Part shown: positions 48,436 to 59,439 of the stretch, piece after piece
Layout of the letters: every line of letters begins with the position of its first letter
How positions within the stretch are numbered: the stretch's first letter is position 1
From: Salminus brasiliensis
Taxonomy: Eukaryota > Chordata > Actinopteri > Characiformes > Bryconidae
Direction of reading: 5' to 3'
Length of the DNA: 64,000 bases
NCBI RefSeq assembly: GCF_030463535.1
Contig: NC_132880.1
Coordinates: forward strand, 40,119,842-40,183,841
Notes under the pieces: generated by a model
Seen by the model: only the letters and a program-made list of their open reading frames with translations
What the model was told of the DNA's origin: nothing
The model's database searches: none
Translations under genes and position numbers: made by a program

Positions 48436-48472
<37 letters not shown>
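47237..48472. repeat. Purine-rich GA minisatellite
   Basis: About 1.2 kb of GAGAGAGA with recurring variants AGTGAGAGAGGGAGGAAG, AGAAGAACAG and GACGGACAG, almost all purine on the plus strand. A pure (GA)n run lies near 47316-47372 and another at 48437-48472. The long Ser/Leu-rich (minus) and Arg/Glu-rich (plus) frames are translation artefacts. The array starts inside a short inverted-repeat element, whose other half is not found after the array. Confidence 0.95.
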
Positions 48473-48473
<1 letters not shown>

Positions 48474-49679
48474 TGTTCAGACTGGTGTTGAGAGCACAGG
48501 CTAATTACAACCACTCTGCTTCATTCTAACGTTCTGTGCAGAATAAACAATATTTTTAATAATATGCTACTATTTTTATGTAGTCAATGCAGGTTAGTAC
48601 ATGTTTCAGTCTGGTAGTTCTCCTAAATGTAAGGACCTCCAAAATAACGGCTTTCGTGTCTTAGACTATACAAAGTTTGGGTGCTTTTTTATTTTAATGT
48701 TACAAAAACTTTTGCCTTAGCAATGGAGCTCCTGTTAACCTCTGTTAGCTAGATCCATTGGCCAAGTAGCACCAGCTGAAAACTAAAGAAGCAACCTCCA
48801 GCACACACCAGGCCTGTCTGACCTACATTGGAGGAAAGGGGGTGTTTGTTGAAGCAAAACGTCGTTTCCTCCTTATATGCTGACCTCTACACTCACTCTT
48901 ATTGTGTGAAAGTGACATCTCTGCACCATGTGAATGAACTGAACTGCAGTCAGTCGTCTGCTACCATTTAACATACTGCTGCTTTACTAATGTAGTGCTG
49001 CCCTCTGCTGGCAGACAGTGTGTTTCTATCTCCCCTGTTTAAAGTAAGACATTAAGTAAAGCTATAGGCAACAATAAAAACAAGGAAATTATATATTTGA
49101 TGAATGAATAACACAAATAATGTCATAATGAATTATGTCAATGTCAAATGAAATTAGTAAAATACACATATTTCTTTTATTGGGAATTTATTAGATAACA
49201 TGTACAAAAGGCTTCAAAATAACTACTCCGAAAACAAGATTCCTCAGCCGGGAAAGTACACCACACTAATTTGTCTCAAGTGGTGCAGCAGTCTAAATGC
49301 AGGTTCTGTCACCAGGGGCTGGGTTATCATCATGAATCTGACAAAATGAAAGCAGTTGGAGCTCGATTTCAGAATTCAGTCCAGCCTTTATGCAGGATTA
49401 AATGCTTAACCTGCGTATTTCCAAACGTTAAGCTGAAATCTGGGATACCTTTAACACCAAATACCAGGATGATTTTTATCCCACTTTCAGAGGTGGATTT
49501 AAGCTGGAAGCTGGAGTGTGTTGAGGACATACTTTGTACTGAAATTACTTGAAAATAAACCCAAGTTCTGCAAAGTGATTTAAAACATGTTTATAAAGCC
49601 GTTATTTCTATAATCGTACACCTTTTAACTTAGTGTCCAGGTTGCATTCAAATGTGGAATTAATTGATCTTCAAACACT
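48473..49679. other. No gene recognised
   Basis: The frame at 49271-49552 starts with a non-ATG codon and overlaps a tRNA-like stretch (AGTGGTGCAGCAGTCTAAAT), so a decayed SINE is more likely than a gene. Confidence 0.45.
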
Positions 49680-49907
49680 TTTTTTTTTCAACCCAATATT
49701 TCTCCCCAGTTTTAGATGGTCAATTATTTAACCTACTCCTTAGTACTCTCCCCTACCACATGTAATGCTCCCGACGCTGGGAGGGTGAGTACTGACACAG
49801 GCCTCCTCCGACACATGCACAACTAGCCACTGCCTGTTTTTGACCTACACCGGGCAACCAACGTGCTTGGAGGAAAGTGCTGGGTACGGCCAGCATCACA
49901 CTGAACA
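49680..49907 (+). repeat. Interspersed repeat related to the 22.5-kb copy
   Basis: CAATATTTCTCCCCAGTTTT, GGCCTCCTCCGACACATGCA and GTGCTTGGAGGAAAGTGCTG. It abuts the SINE starting at 49908. Confidence 0.6.
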
Positions 49908-50097
49908 TTTACATTTACGGCATTTAGCTGACACTCTTATCCAGAGCAACTTGTATGGTGACATGTATTATACAGGTGGGCCAATCTAGTGTAGCGCAGC
50001 ATAGTCACCCAGACTGGGAATCGAACCCTGGTCTCCCACATGGTGTAATAGCTCACTGGCAGCTAGTGGTTTTATCTGTTGCGCCACACCAACCACC
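49908..50097 (-). mobile_element. tRNA-derived SINE with intact A/B boxes and LINE-like tail (family 2)
   Basis: On the minus strand: box A TGGCGCAACAG, box B GGTTCGATTCC, then CTGGGTGACTATGCTGCGCT and a 3' end CTCTGGATAAGAGTGTCAGC continuing to CGTAAATGTAAATG. The tail matches the 3' end of the L2-type LINE at 53.5 kb. Confidence 0.82.
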
Positions 50098-50329
50098 ACA
50101 CTGGAGTGATCAATAAGCCATCAGTGCATTTCATCATGTGCCAATAAGCTTAATATGTTAAAGCAGATCTTTAAAAGACACTTTAAAAGTCTTAAAGGAA
50201 GTTGTGTGAGTTCAGAAGTGTGTTATACAGTGACACTGGTGTGCATGAATGCTCTTTGGGGAAAGTGGGGCAAAAACTGATGCTGGGTAAACCGTTTTTT
50301 AATGTAAGTTAAACAGCTCCCCAGATAAC

Positions 50330-50640
50330 ATGCTCATGTGGGGCCTGTATGGTTAGCCCAACTTTGAACCAGACAGAATGTTTTGTCCATCTGTTCCCAC
50401 ACATGGATGCCCACCAGGGTCCCACCAGGGTTAGTGATGGGCCCCATCTGGGTTGTACACTGTACACAAATGGACAACCCAAAGGGGCCCATCACTGATC
50501 CTGGTGGGACCATGTAAGATTAGGGTGGGCTGTGATGAAGGGGCCCATCTGAGAAGCCCAACAGTGTTCCAGTAAGAACACATCTACAAACCCACTGAGG
50601 GCCCATGCCCACCTGGAACCCACCTAGCCCATGTTCCATT
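50330..50640. repeat. GC-rich repeat with a long hairpin
   Basis: CCACCAGG and GGGCCCATC motifs recur; 50421-50456 pairs with 50474-50509 (see findings). Probably a member of a dispersed palindromic repeat family. Confidence 0.6.
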
Positions 50641-50685
50641 CATATGAGCATACTGGCTGGTTCAGAGTAGAACATGCAAGTTGCC

Positions 50686-51095
50686 CCCCCTTGCTGACAC
50701 ATATGTGCAAAGGCACACATACACGGCTTGTCTAGTTCCTGTAGGGAAGTACTGCCAATAGAATAGGACTCTCTGGAGCAGATAAACATGAACCTATTGG
50801 CACCATGTCTAATGCCACTGTGGAGCAGTGGGACTGTATTCTCTGGAATAATGGTTGGTGCTCCATTCAATACTTTTGGGATGAGTTGGGGAGTTGGGGG
50901 TGAGGTGGGGCGGTAATTAATCAACATCCTGACCTTGGAATCCTCACTGCAGTGCTCCAAAAATCTAGTAGAAAGCCTTCTTGTCTGGACAGTAGAGACA
51001 GTTACTCCAACAAAAGCAGGATACATTGCTTTTCATTACCCTTGATGTCAGAGAAAACAATGAATTAGCAGGGGTCCCAATACTTTTGTCTATCT
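50686..51095 (+). mobile_element. Family A inverted-repeat element, partial
   Basis: TGCTGACACATATGTGCAAA at left to GGGGTCCCAATACTTTTGTC at right, with an internal deletion removing the TAAAGCCCCCCAGC segment. Confidence 0.78.
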
Positions 51096-51559
51096 ATGGC
51101 CTATGTATTGAACAGTTGGTGCTGGAAGTGTATGTATGGAGAGGTTAGGAGAGGTTCGGTAGGTGTAGGTTGCTTGTATTATTTTTCTGTCATCGTTGTG
51201 AGGATGGATTTTTTATGGTGTCTGGATTTAGTGTGAGCTGTGTTGAGAGGTTTGTTGTGTAAGGAGTCATAAAATAGCTCTCAGAGGCAACATGCCTTGT
51301 TTGTGTAGGCTGCGTCAGATTCGGGAATCGCCCCACCCTATTGCCAACATTTTGGAATTGGGCCAGTTTTGTATTTCACACAGAAAATGCAGTTCAGTGT
51401 TGCGGCCACCAGATGGAAGAGATTGGAGAGTTCAATTCTCCTCTGTGATTGAATGGTAATGCCAGTGGAAAGCTGAGAGTGGCTCCATACACTCCAGTAC
51501 AACTTCACAGCCACTCTGAGAGGGTTTAGAGGTTGGATAAAGACAGCACTTAAATTTCA

Positions 51560-51805
51560 GAAAACACTTATACAAACAAAAAGAAGGAACACCCTTAAAC
51601 CATGTAAATTAAAGTTAAATCTGTGAGATCCATGAGTGTGAAGAACCTTTAAACAATGTCTAAATAACCTTCATGTAAAACCAAGGCTCTGTTTCAACTG
51701 AAGGGTTCTTCCTTGAAAGTTTGCATTACGTTGAGGTTCTTTAAACTTAAAAGGTTTTATCACTCACACATTTCATTCACAACCAGGGTTCTCCAAGTAA
51801 CCATT
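51560..51805. repeat. GGTTCTTT-type short element
   Basis: GTGAAGAACCTTTAAACAAT, AAGGGTTCTTCCTTGAAAGT and TTGAGGTTCTTTAAACTTAA. Confidence 0.5.
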
Positions 51806-51903
51806 CATACACAGGTTTTTGCAGGTTTTCTATGGCCTTATGCAAAGATTCATTTCTAGCACCTTTCTTTTTAATTGGTCTCGTCTTACCACCAGTCTTC
51901 TAA

Positions 51904-52581
51904 GGCTACATTCACATTGGAAACCTCATCAATCAGTTCAGATTATTTGCTCGAATAAGGCTGTCTTTATAAACATAAGTGACCCTAAAAGGGTACACAT
52001 CAGCACTGAATGTTGCCATGCGAATGGCTCCATTCACATTACCAGCTCCGTTCACATAACCACGCTGAAGACACAGATCAGGGCTGTGTGGACATGTGAA
52101 ATCCCTTCTTTTTAAATGAGATTTGAGTCATTTCCATAATGTCGCTATACAAACATGTATCCCCAAAAGGTGACTTTACAGGAGAATGTGAAAAATATTG
52201 TGAAGTTTGAATGGACATTGATGTACAATGAAAGTTTATTCCAAGCAGTTTTAGAGCTTTTCCACTTGCCTATTCATCTACAGGTACTCAAACAATGGAG
52301 AAAACTGAAAACAGACAAATACAGAGATACATGTTTTTCATTGGACAGCAGCCATATATGGTCCTAGATCAGTTACATATCTGATTCATGCGGCATGAAT
52401 GTGAATGGTCAGATCGGATCAGATTTCATGCGCCTTTTCAGAGGTGAGGTGCATTAACAATTATTATCCATGTGTGCATGTGTGTCGTGTCAGGGTCAGA
52501 TTTATTCACATTACAGACAGATACAGCTCACTTACTTAAAAATCTGAATTGATTAATGAGGCCTGTAATGTGAACAAAGCC
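51904..52581. mobile_element. 678-bp element with about 41-bp imperfect terminal inverted repeats
   Basis: Left end GGCTACATTCACATTGGAAA continuing to CCTCATCAATCAGTTCAGAT; right end, reverse-complemented, GGCTTTGTTCACATTACAGG continuing to CCTCATTAATCAATTCAGAT. Roughly 33 of 41 positions match. The interior is non-coding, consistent with a non-autonomous DNA transposon. A related fragment may lie at 6740-6960. Confidence 0.7.
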
Positions 52582-52710
52582 AAAATGACTCAAATCTGAC
52601 CTTCTCCAGAAGCGTATTCTAGAGAATCCTTTGCGTTAAACCATTCCTGAAAAAGCTTTGTATCTCAGCTGTTGGAGCTTAAATAAACCTTCTTACTAGG
52701 GCTGCATGAT

Positions 52711-53427
52711 AGTGGTAGTAGTGTTAGTGGTAGTAGTGGTAATAGTAGTGTTGGTGGTAGTAGCAGTAGTAGTAATAGTAGTGTTGGTGGTAGCAGTAGT
52801 AGTAATAGTAGTGTTGGTGGTAGTAGCAGTAGTAGTAATAGTAGTGTTGGTAGTAGTAGCAATAGTAGTAATAGTAGTGTTAGTGGTAGTAGTAGTAGTA
52901 ATAGTAGTGTTGGTGGTAGTAGCAGTAGTAGTAATAGTAGTGTTGGTGGTAGTAGCAATAGTAGTAATAGTAGTGTTAGTAGTAGTAGCAGTAGCAGTAG
53001 TAGTAATAGTAGTGTTGGTAGTTGTAGGAGTAGTAGTAATAGTAGTGTTGGTAGTTGTAGGAGTAGTTGTAATAGTAGTGGTGGCAGTGTTAGTAGTAGT
53101 AGTAATAGTAGTGTTGGTGGTAGTAGTAGTAGTAGTAATAGTAGTGTTGGTGGTAGTAGCAGTAGTAGTAATAGTAGTGTTGGTAGTAGTAGCAGTAGTA
53201 GTAATAGTAGTGTTGGTGGTAGTAGTAGTAGTAGTAATAGTAGTGTTGGTGGTAGTAGCAGTAGTAGTAATAGTAGTGTTGGTAGTAGTAGCAGTAGTAG
53301 TAATAGTAGTGTTGGTGGTAGTAGCAATAGTAGTAATAGTAGTGTTGGTAGTTGTAGCAGTATTAGTAATATTAGTGGCGGCAGTGTTAGTAGTAGTAGC
53401 AGTAGTAGTAATAGTGTCGGTAGTACA
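52711..53427. repeat. GTA/ATA trinucleotide minisatellite
   Basis: Imperfect repeats of a roughly 30-39 bp unit such as GTAGTAATAGTAGTGTTGGT with GGTAGTAGC, plus longer variants with GTTGTAGGAGTAG. No stop codons occur in several frames, which produces spurious Val- or Leu-rich open frames of over 200 codons. Confidence 0.95.
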
Positions 53428-53499
53428 ATAATATTACACCAAATGTCTCCAGAAGTCAATGATCCAACATCATCCATGTATCTAATAATTATCTAATAA

Positions 53500-54172
53500 T
53501 AATTTACATTTACATTGAAGGCATTTAGCAGACACTCTTCTCCAGAGCGACTTAAAAAGTGCTTTGCTATTTACCCAAGAAACCTCAGCTAGTTTGAATA
53601 GACTAATAATTTAAAGATACCTCTAAATTTAGACACTACTACACATGAGTCAGTAAGGTGACCACTCTACCATTCGCCCAAGTACTCTCGGAAGAGGTGG
53701 GTCTTCAGTCTGCATTTGAAGACAGCGGGCGACTCTGCTGTTCGGACACCCAGTGGAAGCTCGTTCTACCACTTTGGTGCCAGGACAGAAAAAAGCCTGG
53801 ACTCTCGTCTTCCGTGGACTTTGAGGGATGGCGGGTCGAGCCAAGCCGTACTTCAAGCTGGAAGGGCTCTTGGTGTGGATCGGCTTTTGACCATTTCCAT
53901 AAAGTATGGAGGGGCTGGTCCAGTCTAGGCTTTGTAGGCCAGAGTCAGGGTTTTGAATCTGATGCGGGCAGCAGCTACAGGAAGCCAGTGAAGAGAACGC
54001 AGCAGTGGAGTGACATGGCTGAATTTAGAAATGTTGAAGACGACCCGTGCCGCTGCATTCTGGATGAGTTGCAGGGGCCTGATGGTGCGCAGGGGGAGAG
54101 CAGCCAGAAGAGAGTTGCAGTAGTCAAGTCTTGAAGTGACAAGAGATTGCAATATGCAGTCCTTGTATCCAA
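53500..54172 (-). mobile_element. 5'-truncated L2-type LINE 3' end with RT C-terminal remnant
   Basis: The minus strand from about 54152 encodes the C-terminal region typical of fish L2/CR1-group reverse transcriptases ([14 protein letters not shown], then [10 protein letters not shown] and [10 protein letters not shown]). After a frame change it ends with RTAESPAVFKCRLKTHLFRE and a stop near 53670. The 3' UTR ends with AAGTCGCTCTGGAGAAGAGT and a TGTAAATGTAAA tail. Frameshifts and 5' truncation show that it is inactive. Confidence 0.85.
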
Positions 54173-54174
54173 GA

Positions 54175-54460
54175 AGTTAGAGCACCAGGCTATTGATGAC
54201 ACAGTTGTGGGTTCGCGACCCGGGCTTGGCAAGTTGCCACTGTTTGGCCTTTGAGCAAGGCCCTCCACCCTCTCTGCTCCCAAGGTGGCTGCCCACTGCT
54301 CCAGGCATGTGTGTTCAATGGCACTGTGTTTATGTGTGTGTGTTTGATCACTGGTGTGTATGTATGTATTCACCGCACGAATGGGTTAAAGGCGGAGGCC
54401 AAATTCCATCTGTGCCCGACACGAATGGTGAAGATTGTCTTGGATATGTCAAGCAAAATG
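54175..54460 (+). mobile_element. tRNA-derived SINE, longest copy (family 1)
   Basis: Begins TTAGAGCACCAGGCTATTGA (5' end lost), with box B region GGGTTCGCGACC, the body GGCCTTTGAGCAAGGCCCTC and the 3' part GGGTTAAAGGCGGAGGCCAA, ending near CGACACGAATGGTGAAG. It sits directly next to the LINE 3' end at 53.5-54.17 kb. Confidence 0.8.
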
Positions 54461-54621
54461 AATACAGTGCAAGTTTTCCTTTTGTATCAAACAAGTTGTA
54501 GCATGACGTGTTTAATATAATGAGCCTTACATGAAATTGCATGTCCTGCGATGTGCCTTTTTGCAGATTCACACAGTGCGATGTCAATGCTAAAACAGTT
54601 CTATATATTGTGCAGCTCTAC

Positions 54622-55512
54622 TTCTTTCTCAATAATCAGCATTTGTAAATGTTTTGTTTGTTTACAGATGTGATAAATAAATGATGTGAGATTGGATGCT
54701 GTGTTTAGATTGTACAGGTCTTTCAATCAATTAATTTGAGGAGAGCTAAGCATCTGTAACAACCTTTAGCTTTGTACAGTAGCTAATAAACTGAATCACC
54801 ATCAGCTGACCTCCACTCTGTGGTCACACTGAGAAGTTTTGATGCACAATTAAGCTACAGAAGACGAGTGGCTTGAAGTCCTAATCCTGATCTGCACATT
54901 CACTCCCTGCATACAGTGTAAACTCCAAATGACATTCAAACTCTGAATGACATTTCGGTTGTGTAATATGGGTGACATTTGTGACTCATTTGGACCAAAC
55001 AGCAGAAATGAACAATTTAGCAAAGGATAGTGGGAGATTAGTGGGAGAGAGTGGGCTGGAATCAGCAGTAAGTGGTAAAATCAAAGGCTGAGTGCATCAG
55101 TATCGCCAGTGTCAACAGTCGTGTCATTGGTGTCACTTTTTAAAACTTTTGATTCAGCAATCAGTTGCTTTAAAGCTAAACAGTTTCCATGTGTGGGTTC
55201 AGCACAAACAGGATGATGACACATAAATATTTATGTAATTACTGGAAAGAAACTGTAACAGCAGATTGATAGTTTGAATAAAAAAAGATCTCTAAAATGG
55301 ACACTGTCCCCCAACGGTGACCTTCTACCTGTGGTACAGAGCCCCCTTGTGAGTCTTTTATCTAGCAATCAGGTTTTACATAATATACAATTTACATGTC
55401 ACATGTTTTATGATCAAAACTTCAACCAAAAATATAATATATTGAATGTATGTATGTTCAGTAATTTGATTATATAATATAATATCATTGTATAATAATA
55501 ACATCAACTAAT
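54622..55512. other. No gene recognised
   Basis: Intergenic between the repeat mosaic and the second trinucleotide array. Confidence 0.55.
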
Positions 55513-56480
55513 TACTACTACCACCAACACTACTATTACTACTACTACTACTACCACCAACATTACTATTACTACTACTGCTACTACCACCAACACTACT
55601 ATTACTACTACTACTAACACTGCCACCACTACTATTACAACTACTCCTACAACTACCAACACTACTATTACTACTACTCCTACAACTACCAACACTACTA
55701 TTACTACTACTACTACTACCACCAACACTACTATTACTACTACTACTACTACCACCAACATTACTATTACTACTACTGCTACTACCACCAACACTACTAT
55801 TACTACTACTACTAACACTGCCACCACTACTATTACAACTACTCCTACAACTACCAACACTACTATTACTACTACTCCTACAACTACCAACACTACTATT
55901 ACTACTACTACTACTACCACCAACACTACTATTACTACTACTACTACTACCACCAACACTACTATTACTACTACTACTAACACTGCCACCACTACTATTA
56001 CAACTACTCCTACAACTACCAACACTACTATTACTACTACTCCTACAACTACCAACACTACTATTACTACTACTCCTACAACTACCAATACTCCTATTAC
56101 TTCTATTGCTACTACCAACACTACCACTACTATTACTACTACTGCTACTACTACCCACACTACTATTACTACTACTGCTACTACTACTAACACTGCCACC
56201 ACTAATATTAGTAATACTGCTACAATTACCAACACTACTATTACTACTACTGCTACAACTACCAACACTATTACTACTACCATTAACACTACTATTACTA
56301 CTACTGCTACCACCAACACTACTATTACTACTACTGCTACCACCAACACTACTATTACTACTACCCACACTACTGTTACTACTACTACCACTAACACTAC
56401 TATAACTACTACTTCTACTACTACCACCACAACTACTGCTCCTGCTACCAACACTGCCACTACTACTATTGCTACTACTC
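55513..56480. repeat. TAC/TAT trinucleotide minisatellite, inverted relative to the 52.7-kb array
   Basis: Same unit family as the 52.7-53.4 kb array but reverse-complemented: ACTACTATTACTACTACT with ACCACCAAC, and the rarer ACTCCTACAACTACC module. Internal blocks of roughly 250 bp recur almost unchanged. Ser/Gly- and Val-rich frames here are artefacts. Confidence 0.95.
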
Positions 56481-56534
56481 ACTGGATCATTGATGTGATC
56501 CCTAAGGGCCCCCCTCATAGTTTACAGGACTTCA

Positions 56535-56672
56535 AAATCTGCTGCTAATGTTTTGGTGAAAGATATCACAGGACATCTTCAAAGGTCTTGTGGAGGCTGT
56601 TTCAGTGGAACAAGAAGAGCCCACATGATGAGGCAGTTGTTTTAATGTTATGGCTGATTGGTGTACTCTACT
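56535..56672 (+). mobile_element. Right-end fragment of the same Tc1-like family
   Basis: Contains CACAGGACATCTTCAAAGGT and ends TTTTAATGTTATGGCTGATT with GGTGTA, matching the right end at 58.2 kb. The left half is absent. Confidence 0.7.
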
Positions 56673-56689
56673 CTTTTTTCAGCACTGAT

Positions 56690-56690
56690 T

Positions 56691-56716
<26 letters not shown>
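56690..56716. repeat. (AC)n microsatellite
   Basis: About 13 AC units. Confidence 0.95.
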
Positions 56717-56723
<7 letters not shown>

Positions 56724-57762
56724 GGTTTTGGAAGTAATCAGAATAAGTTTGGACTCCTGAATTGTTTGCATCAAGTTATATATATATAGAATAAATGAAT
56801 AGTGGAGAGTAGCACATGGAGAGTAGCAGTGCTCCTGGAATGTCTGTGTAGTTGGCAGCACCAAGAGAGCGACAGTTTTGTCTTTATTTTTAAGACTAGA
56901 GTTTTAATCAAGAGTTAAACCTCTTAATCTTCTTTCCAGCAATATTTAGTGCAGACTCCATGTTGACCCACTCGGTGCAGAGAAGCTTGGATTATGGCTA
57001 GAATTTGGAACCCTCAAATGTAGCGAGGGCCTTTCTTTAGGACTGGAAGCAGGTTATAGCACTTAATACATCTCTTCATGTATTTGTACTTACTCATTTT
57101 ATCACATGACATCATGTGACTATAAAACTATGTGAGTGAGTAAGAGTAAGGTCTTAGAGGGTGATTTTAGTACTTGTCTGTTTATTAGTCATTAAACGAA
57201 TCTCGCTGTCCATATTTCACTCTTTCAGTCTTCAGGTTACATTGTGTTACACACAGAGAGGTTAATGTGACTGATGGACAACACAATGTATGACTGAAGA
57301 CCATTCTCAATATATGTGATTCTCATTGGATAAGCTTGGTCATTTTCAGGTAACACTGTAGAAGATGTTGGACTGTTTTAGTCTTTGGAGGAAGCGATGC
57401 ACTTAAAGATTCAACTGATCAGGAGCAGTGAAAGCCCTACATCAGAGGCACCCAGCCCTCTTCTGCTGTGGATCTACTAACCCTGCAGAACTAATCTTAC
57501 AGCTCATCAAAGCGGCCTGGATTATGTCAACATTAGAGGTGTGGTTAAGTTAGAGCTATGACTGAACTTTTGTACAGCAAATGGGTGGAAATACTCAAGT
57601 CACTGAAGACTTTCACTTCACTGTTATATTTCTATGATTAAAAACTACCTTTGTACTTCTTACATTTCTTTGCATTTAGAAGTGAAAATGCATCAATATT
57701 GATTTGAAGCTTTTATAAGGTTATAAAGGTCAGTCTGTGTACAGTATGTGCTCCAACATCCA

Positions 57763-58214
57763 TATACACCCATCAGCCATAACATTAAACTACTGACAGG
57801 TGAAGAGAATAACACTGATTATCTTCATCTACAGCGGCAAAAACATATCAGGCAGCAGGTGAACAGTCGGTTCTTGAAGTAGATGAAAACAGGAAATATG
57901 GGCAAGTGTGAGGATCTGAGTCACTTTGACAAGGGGCAAATCATGATGGACAGACGACTGGGTCAGAACATCTCCAAAACAGCAGGTCTTGTGGAGTGTT
58001 CCTAGAAGGGCAACTGGTCAGATGGAGGCCCTGTTTTGCAACTGACAGGACGAAGATTTGGTGGTAACGTCTTGGTCACAGGAACCACAGGACACCTTCA
58101 GAGGTCTTGTGGAGTCCATGCCTTGATGGGTCAGAGCTGTTTTGAGAGGCTGAATGAGAGGGACCTATAGAATATTATGCATGTGGTTTTAATGCTATGG
58201 CTGATGGTGTATAT
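57763..58214 (+). mobile_element. 452-bp Tc1-like non-autonomous element with terminal inverted repeats
   Basis: Left end TATACACCCATCAGCCATAA; right end, reverse-complemented, TATACACCATCAGCCATAGC: near-identical inverted ends. Internal CTTTGACAAGGGGCAAATCA and CTGGGTCAGAACATCTCCAA derive from a Tc1-type HTH; no intact frame. Confidence 0.8.
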
Positions 58215-58894
58215 GCCATCTACTTGTTTGATAGAAATGTTGGTAGAAGAGTTGGTGGGCAGTTCTGTTAAATAACCTTTTGATGAACTCACCAATACAC
58301 ATGAGATGTAATGTGAAATATATATATATACATATTATATATAATATATGTACAGGGCAGTGTTTAAGACTCAGGACCTCATGCCTCACCCCTGTTACAC
58401 CTTCATGCCCATGAATAACAGTCTTCACAGTGGGCTTACATTACCAGTCTAAGCTCAGCTACTTGATGTGAGACGTTGGAGTTCATCTCCCTCACGTCCT
58501 TCCACCGCTAGAGGGCTCAGTAGACACTGCTGTAAACAGACAATAAAAGTTTAATAAAAGAGCAGTGCCACCATAACGCTAAGATCGAGCAGAGCTCCGG
58601 AAAACGTGAGGATTGACACTCTTTCCATGAGAAAGATCAACCTGTGTGATGTCTTCAGTGTGGCAGATATTAGAAAAGCGACAGTGTTTAAACAGTGAGA
58701 GCACTGACGGCACTCACTGATTGAGATCAGACTGAGCCAAGGAGCTTTAAGAAATATGCTTGATTACGAAATAAATGACCAGTGGGCTTTTCTAATGAAG
58801 TCCAGCCACCAGGGCTGGTGTAGTGCAGGTCTGCCTGAAATTCCTGTACATGTCGACGAGCTAAGAGCTTCGGTAGAGGTTCCTTTGGGAGACA

Positions 58895-58896
<2 letters not shown>

Positions 58897-58944
<48 letters not shown>
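58897..58944. repeat. (AT)n followed by T run
   Basis: About 16 AT units then about 16 T. Confidence 0.95.
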
Positions 58945-59439
58945 CACTATATACATCAAGCAAGACATCAAGCCAGTTTATAAAGTAGGTCAATGAAGTA
59001 GCCTTGTTTGTATGAGCGCATTGTTTTCGATGTAGGCCACAATATAGACAATAATTTAGTTATTTATTAAAAAAAATACATTATAATGCTTACCCACAAT
59101 AACAACAATAATGCTGGCAATATTAGCAACACATTATTATTAATAATAAACATTTTTTTAATATTAATTACGTTTATTAAACAGTCCCGTCCGCCTATTC
59201 GCCAATTATTTGAGCGTTATCCGCCTTAATGTCTGGATTAGCGACAATAACTGCAATTTGTTGTAGCGTGTCATTGATTTCTTGGGGAAATACAATTTGC
59301 CACGCTCATCGTTTTCAGCCTACCTACACTGGAGCAGCCTAGCAAGTTCACGACGATCTAACGTCCCCCTTTGTGGCGAGATGTTTATTAGACGACTGTA
59401 AAAGCCTAGCCTGTAGCTCAGGCTTTTGGACAACGTTCA

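Larger units (their letters stand above)
52696..54621. mobile_element. Possible outer element with GGGCTGCATGATA-type ends enclosing other repeats
   Basis: Left CTAGGGCTGCATGATA at 52696-52711; right end, reverse-complemented, GTAGAGCTGCACAATA. Just inside the right end, CACAGTGCGATGTC and GCATGTCCTGCGATGTGCC match a common fish repeat with such ends. The trinucleotide array, LINE 3' end and SINE all lie between the ends. Confidence 0.4.
56673..59439. other. No gene recognised apart from the Tc1-like element
   Basis: AT-rich with AC and AT microsatellites. 58440-58560 has CCACCGCTAGAGGGCTCAG and ACAATAAAAGTTTAATAAAAG but no frame. 59000-59430 leads into the CpG island. Confidence 0.5.

Noticed and set aside
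46961..48514. Open frames of 517 and 421 codons rich in Ser-Leu and the opposite Arg-Glu frames
   Set aside because: They are translations of the GA minisatellite, which lacks stop codons in several frames; no start context, domain or splice structure.
52665..53477. Val- and Leu-rich open frames of over 240 codons on both strands
   Set aside because: Artefacts of the GTA/ATA trinucleotide array.
53658..54134. Plus-strand 158-codon frame
   Set aside because: Antisense of the L2-type LINE 3' end, which explains the sequence in the other direction.
55504..56518. Ser/Gly-rich and Val-rich frames of over 300 codons
   Set aside because: Artefacts of the second trinucleotide array; two frames of the same DNA are open at once.
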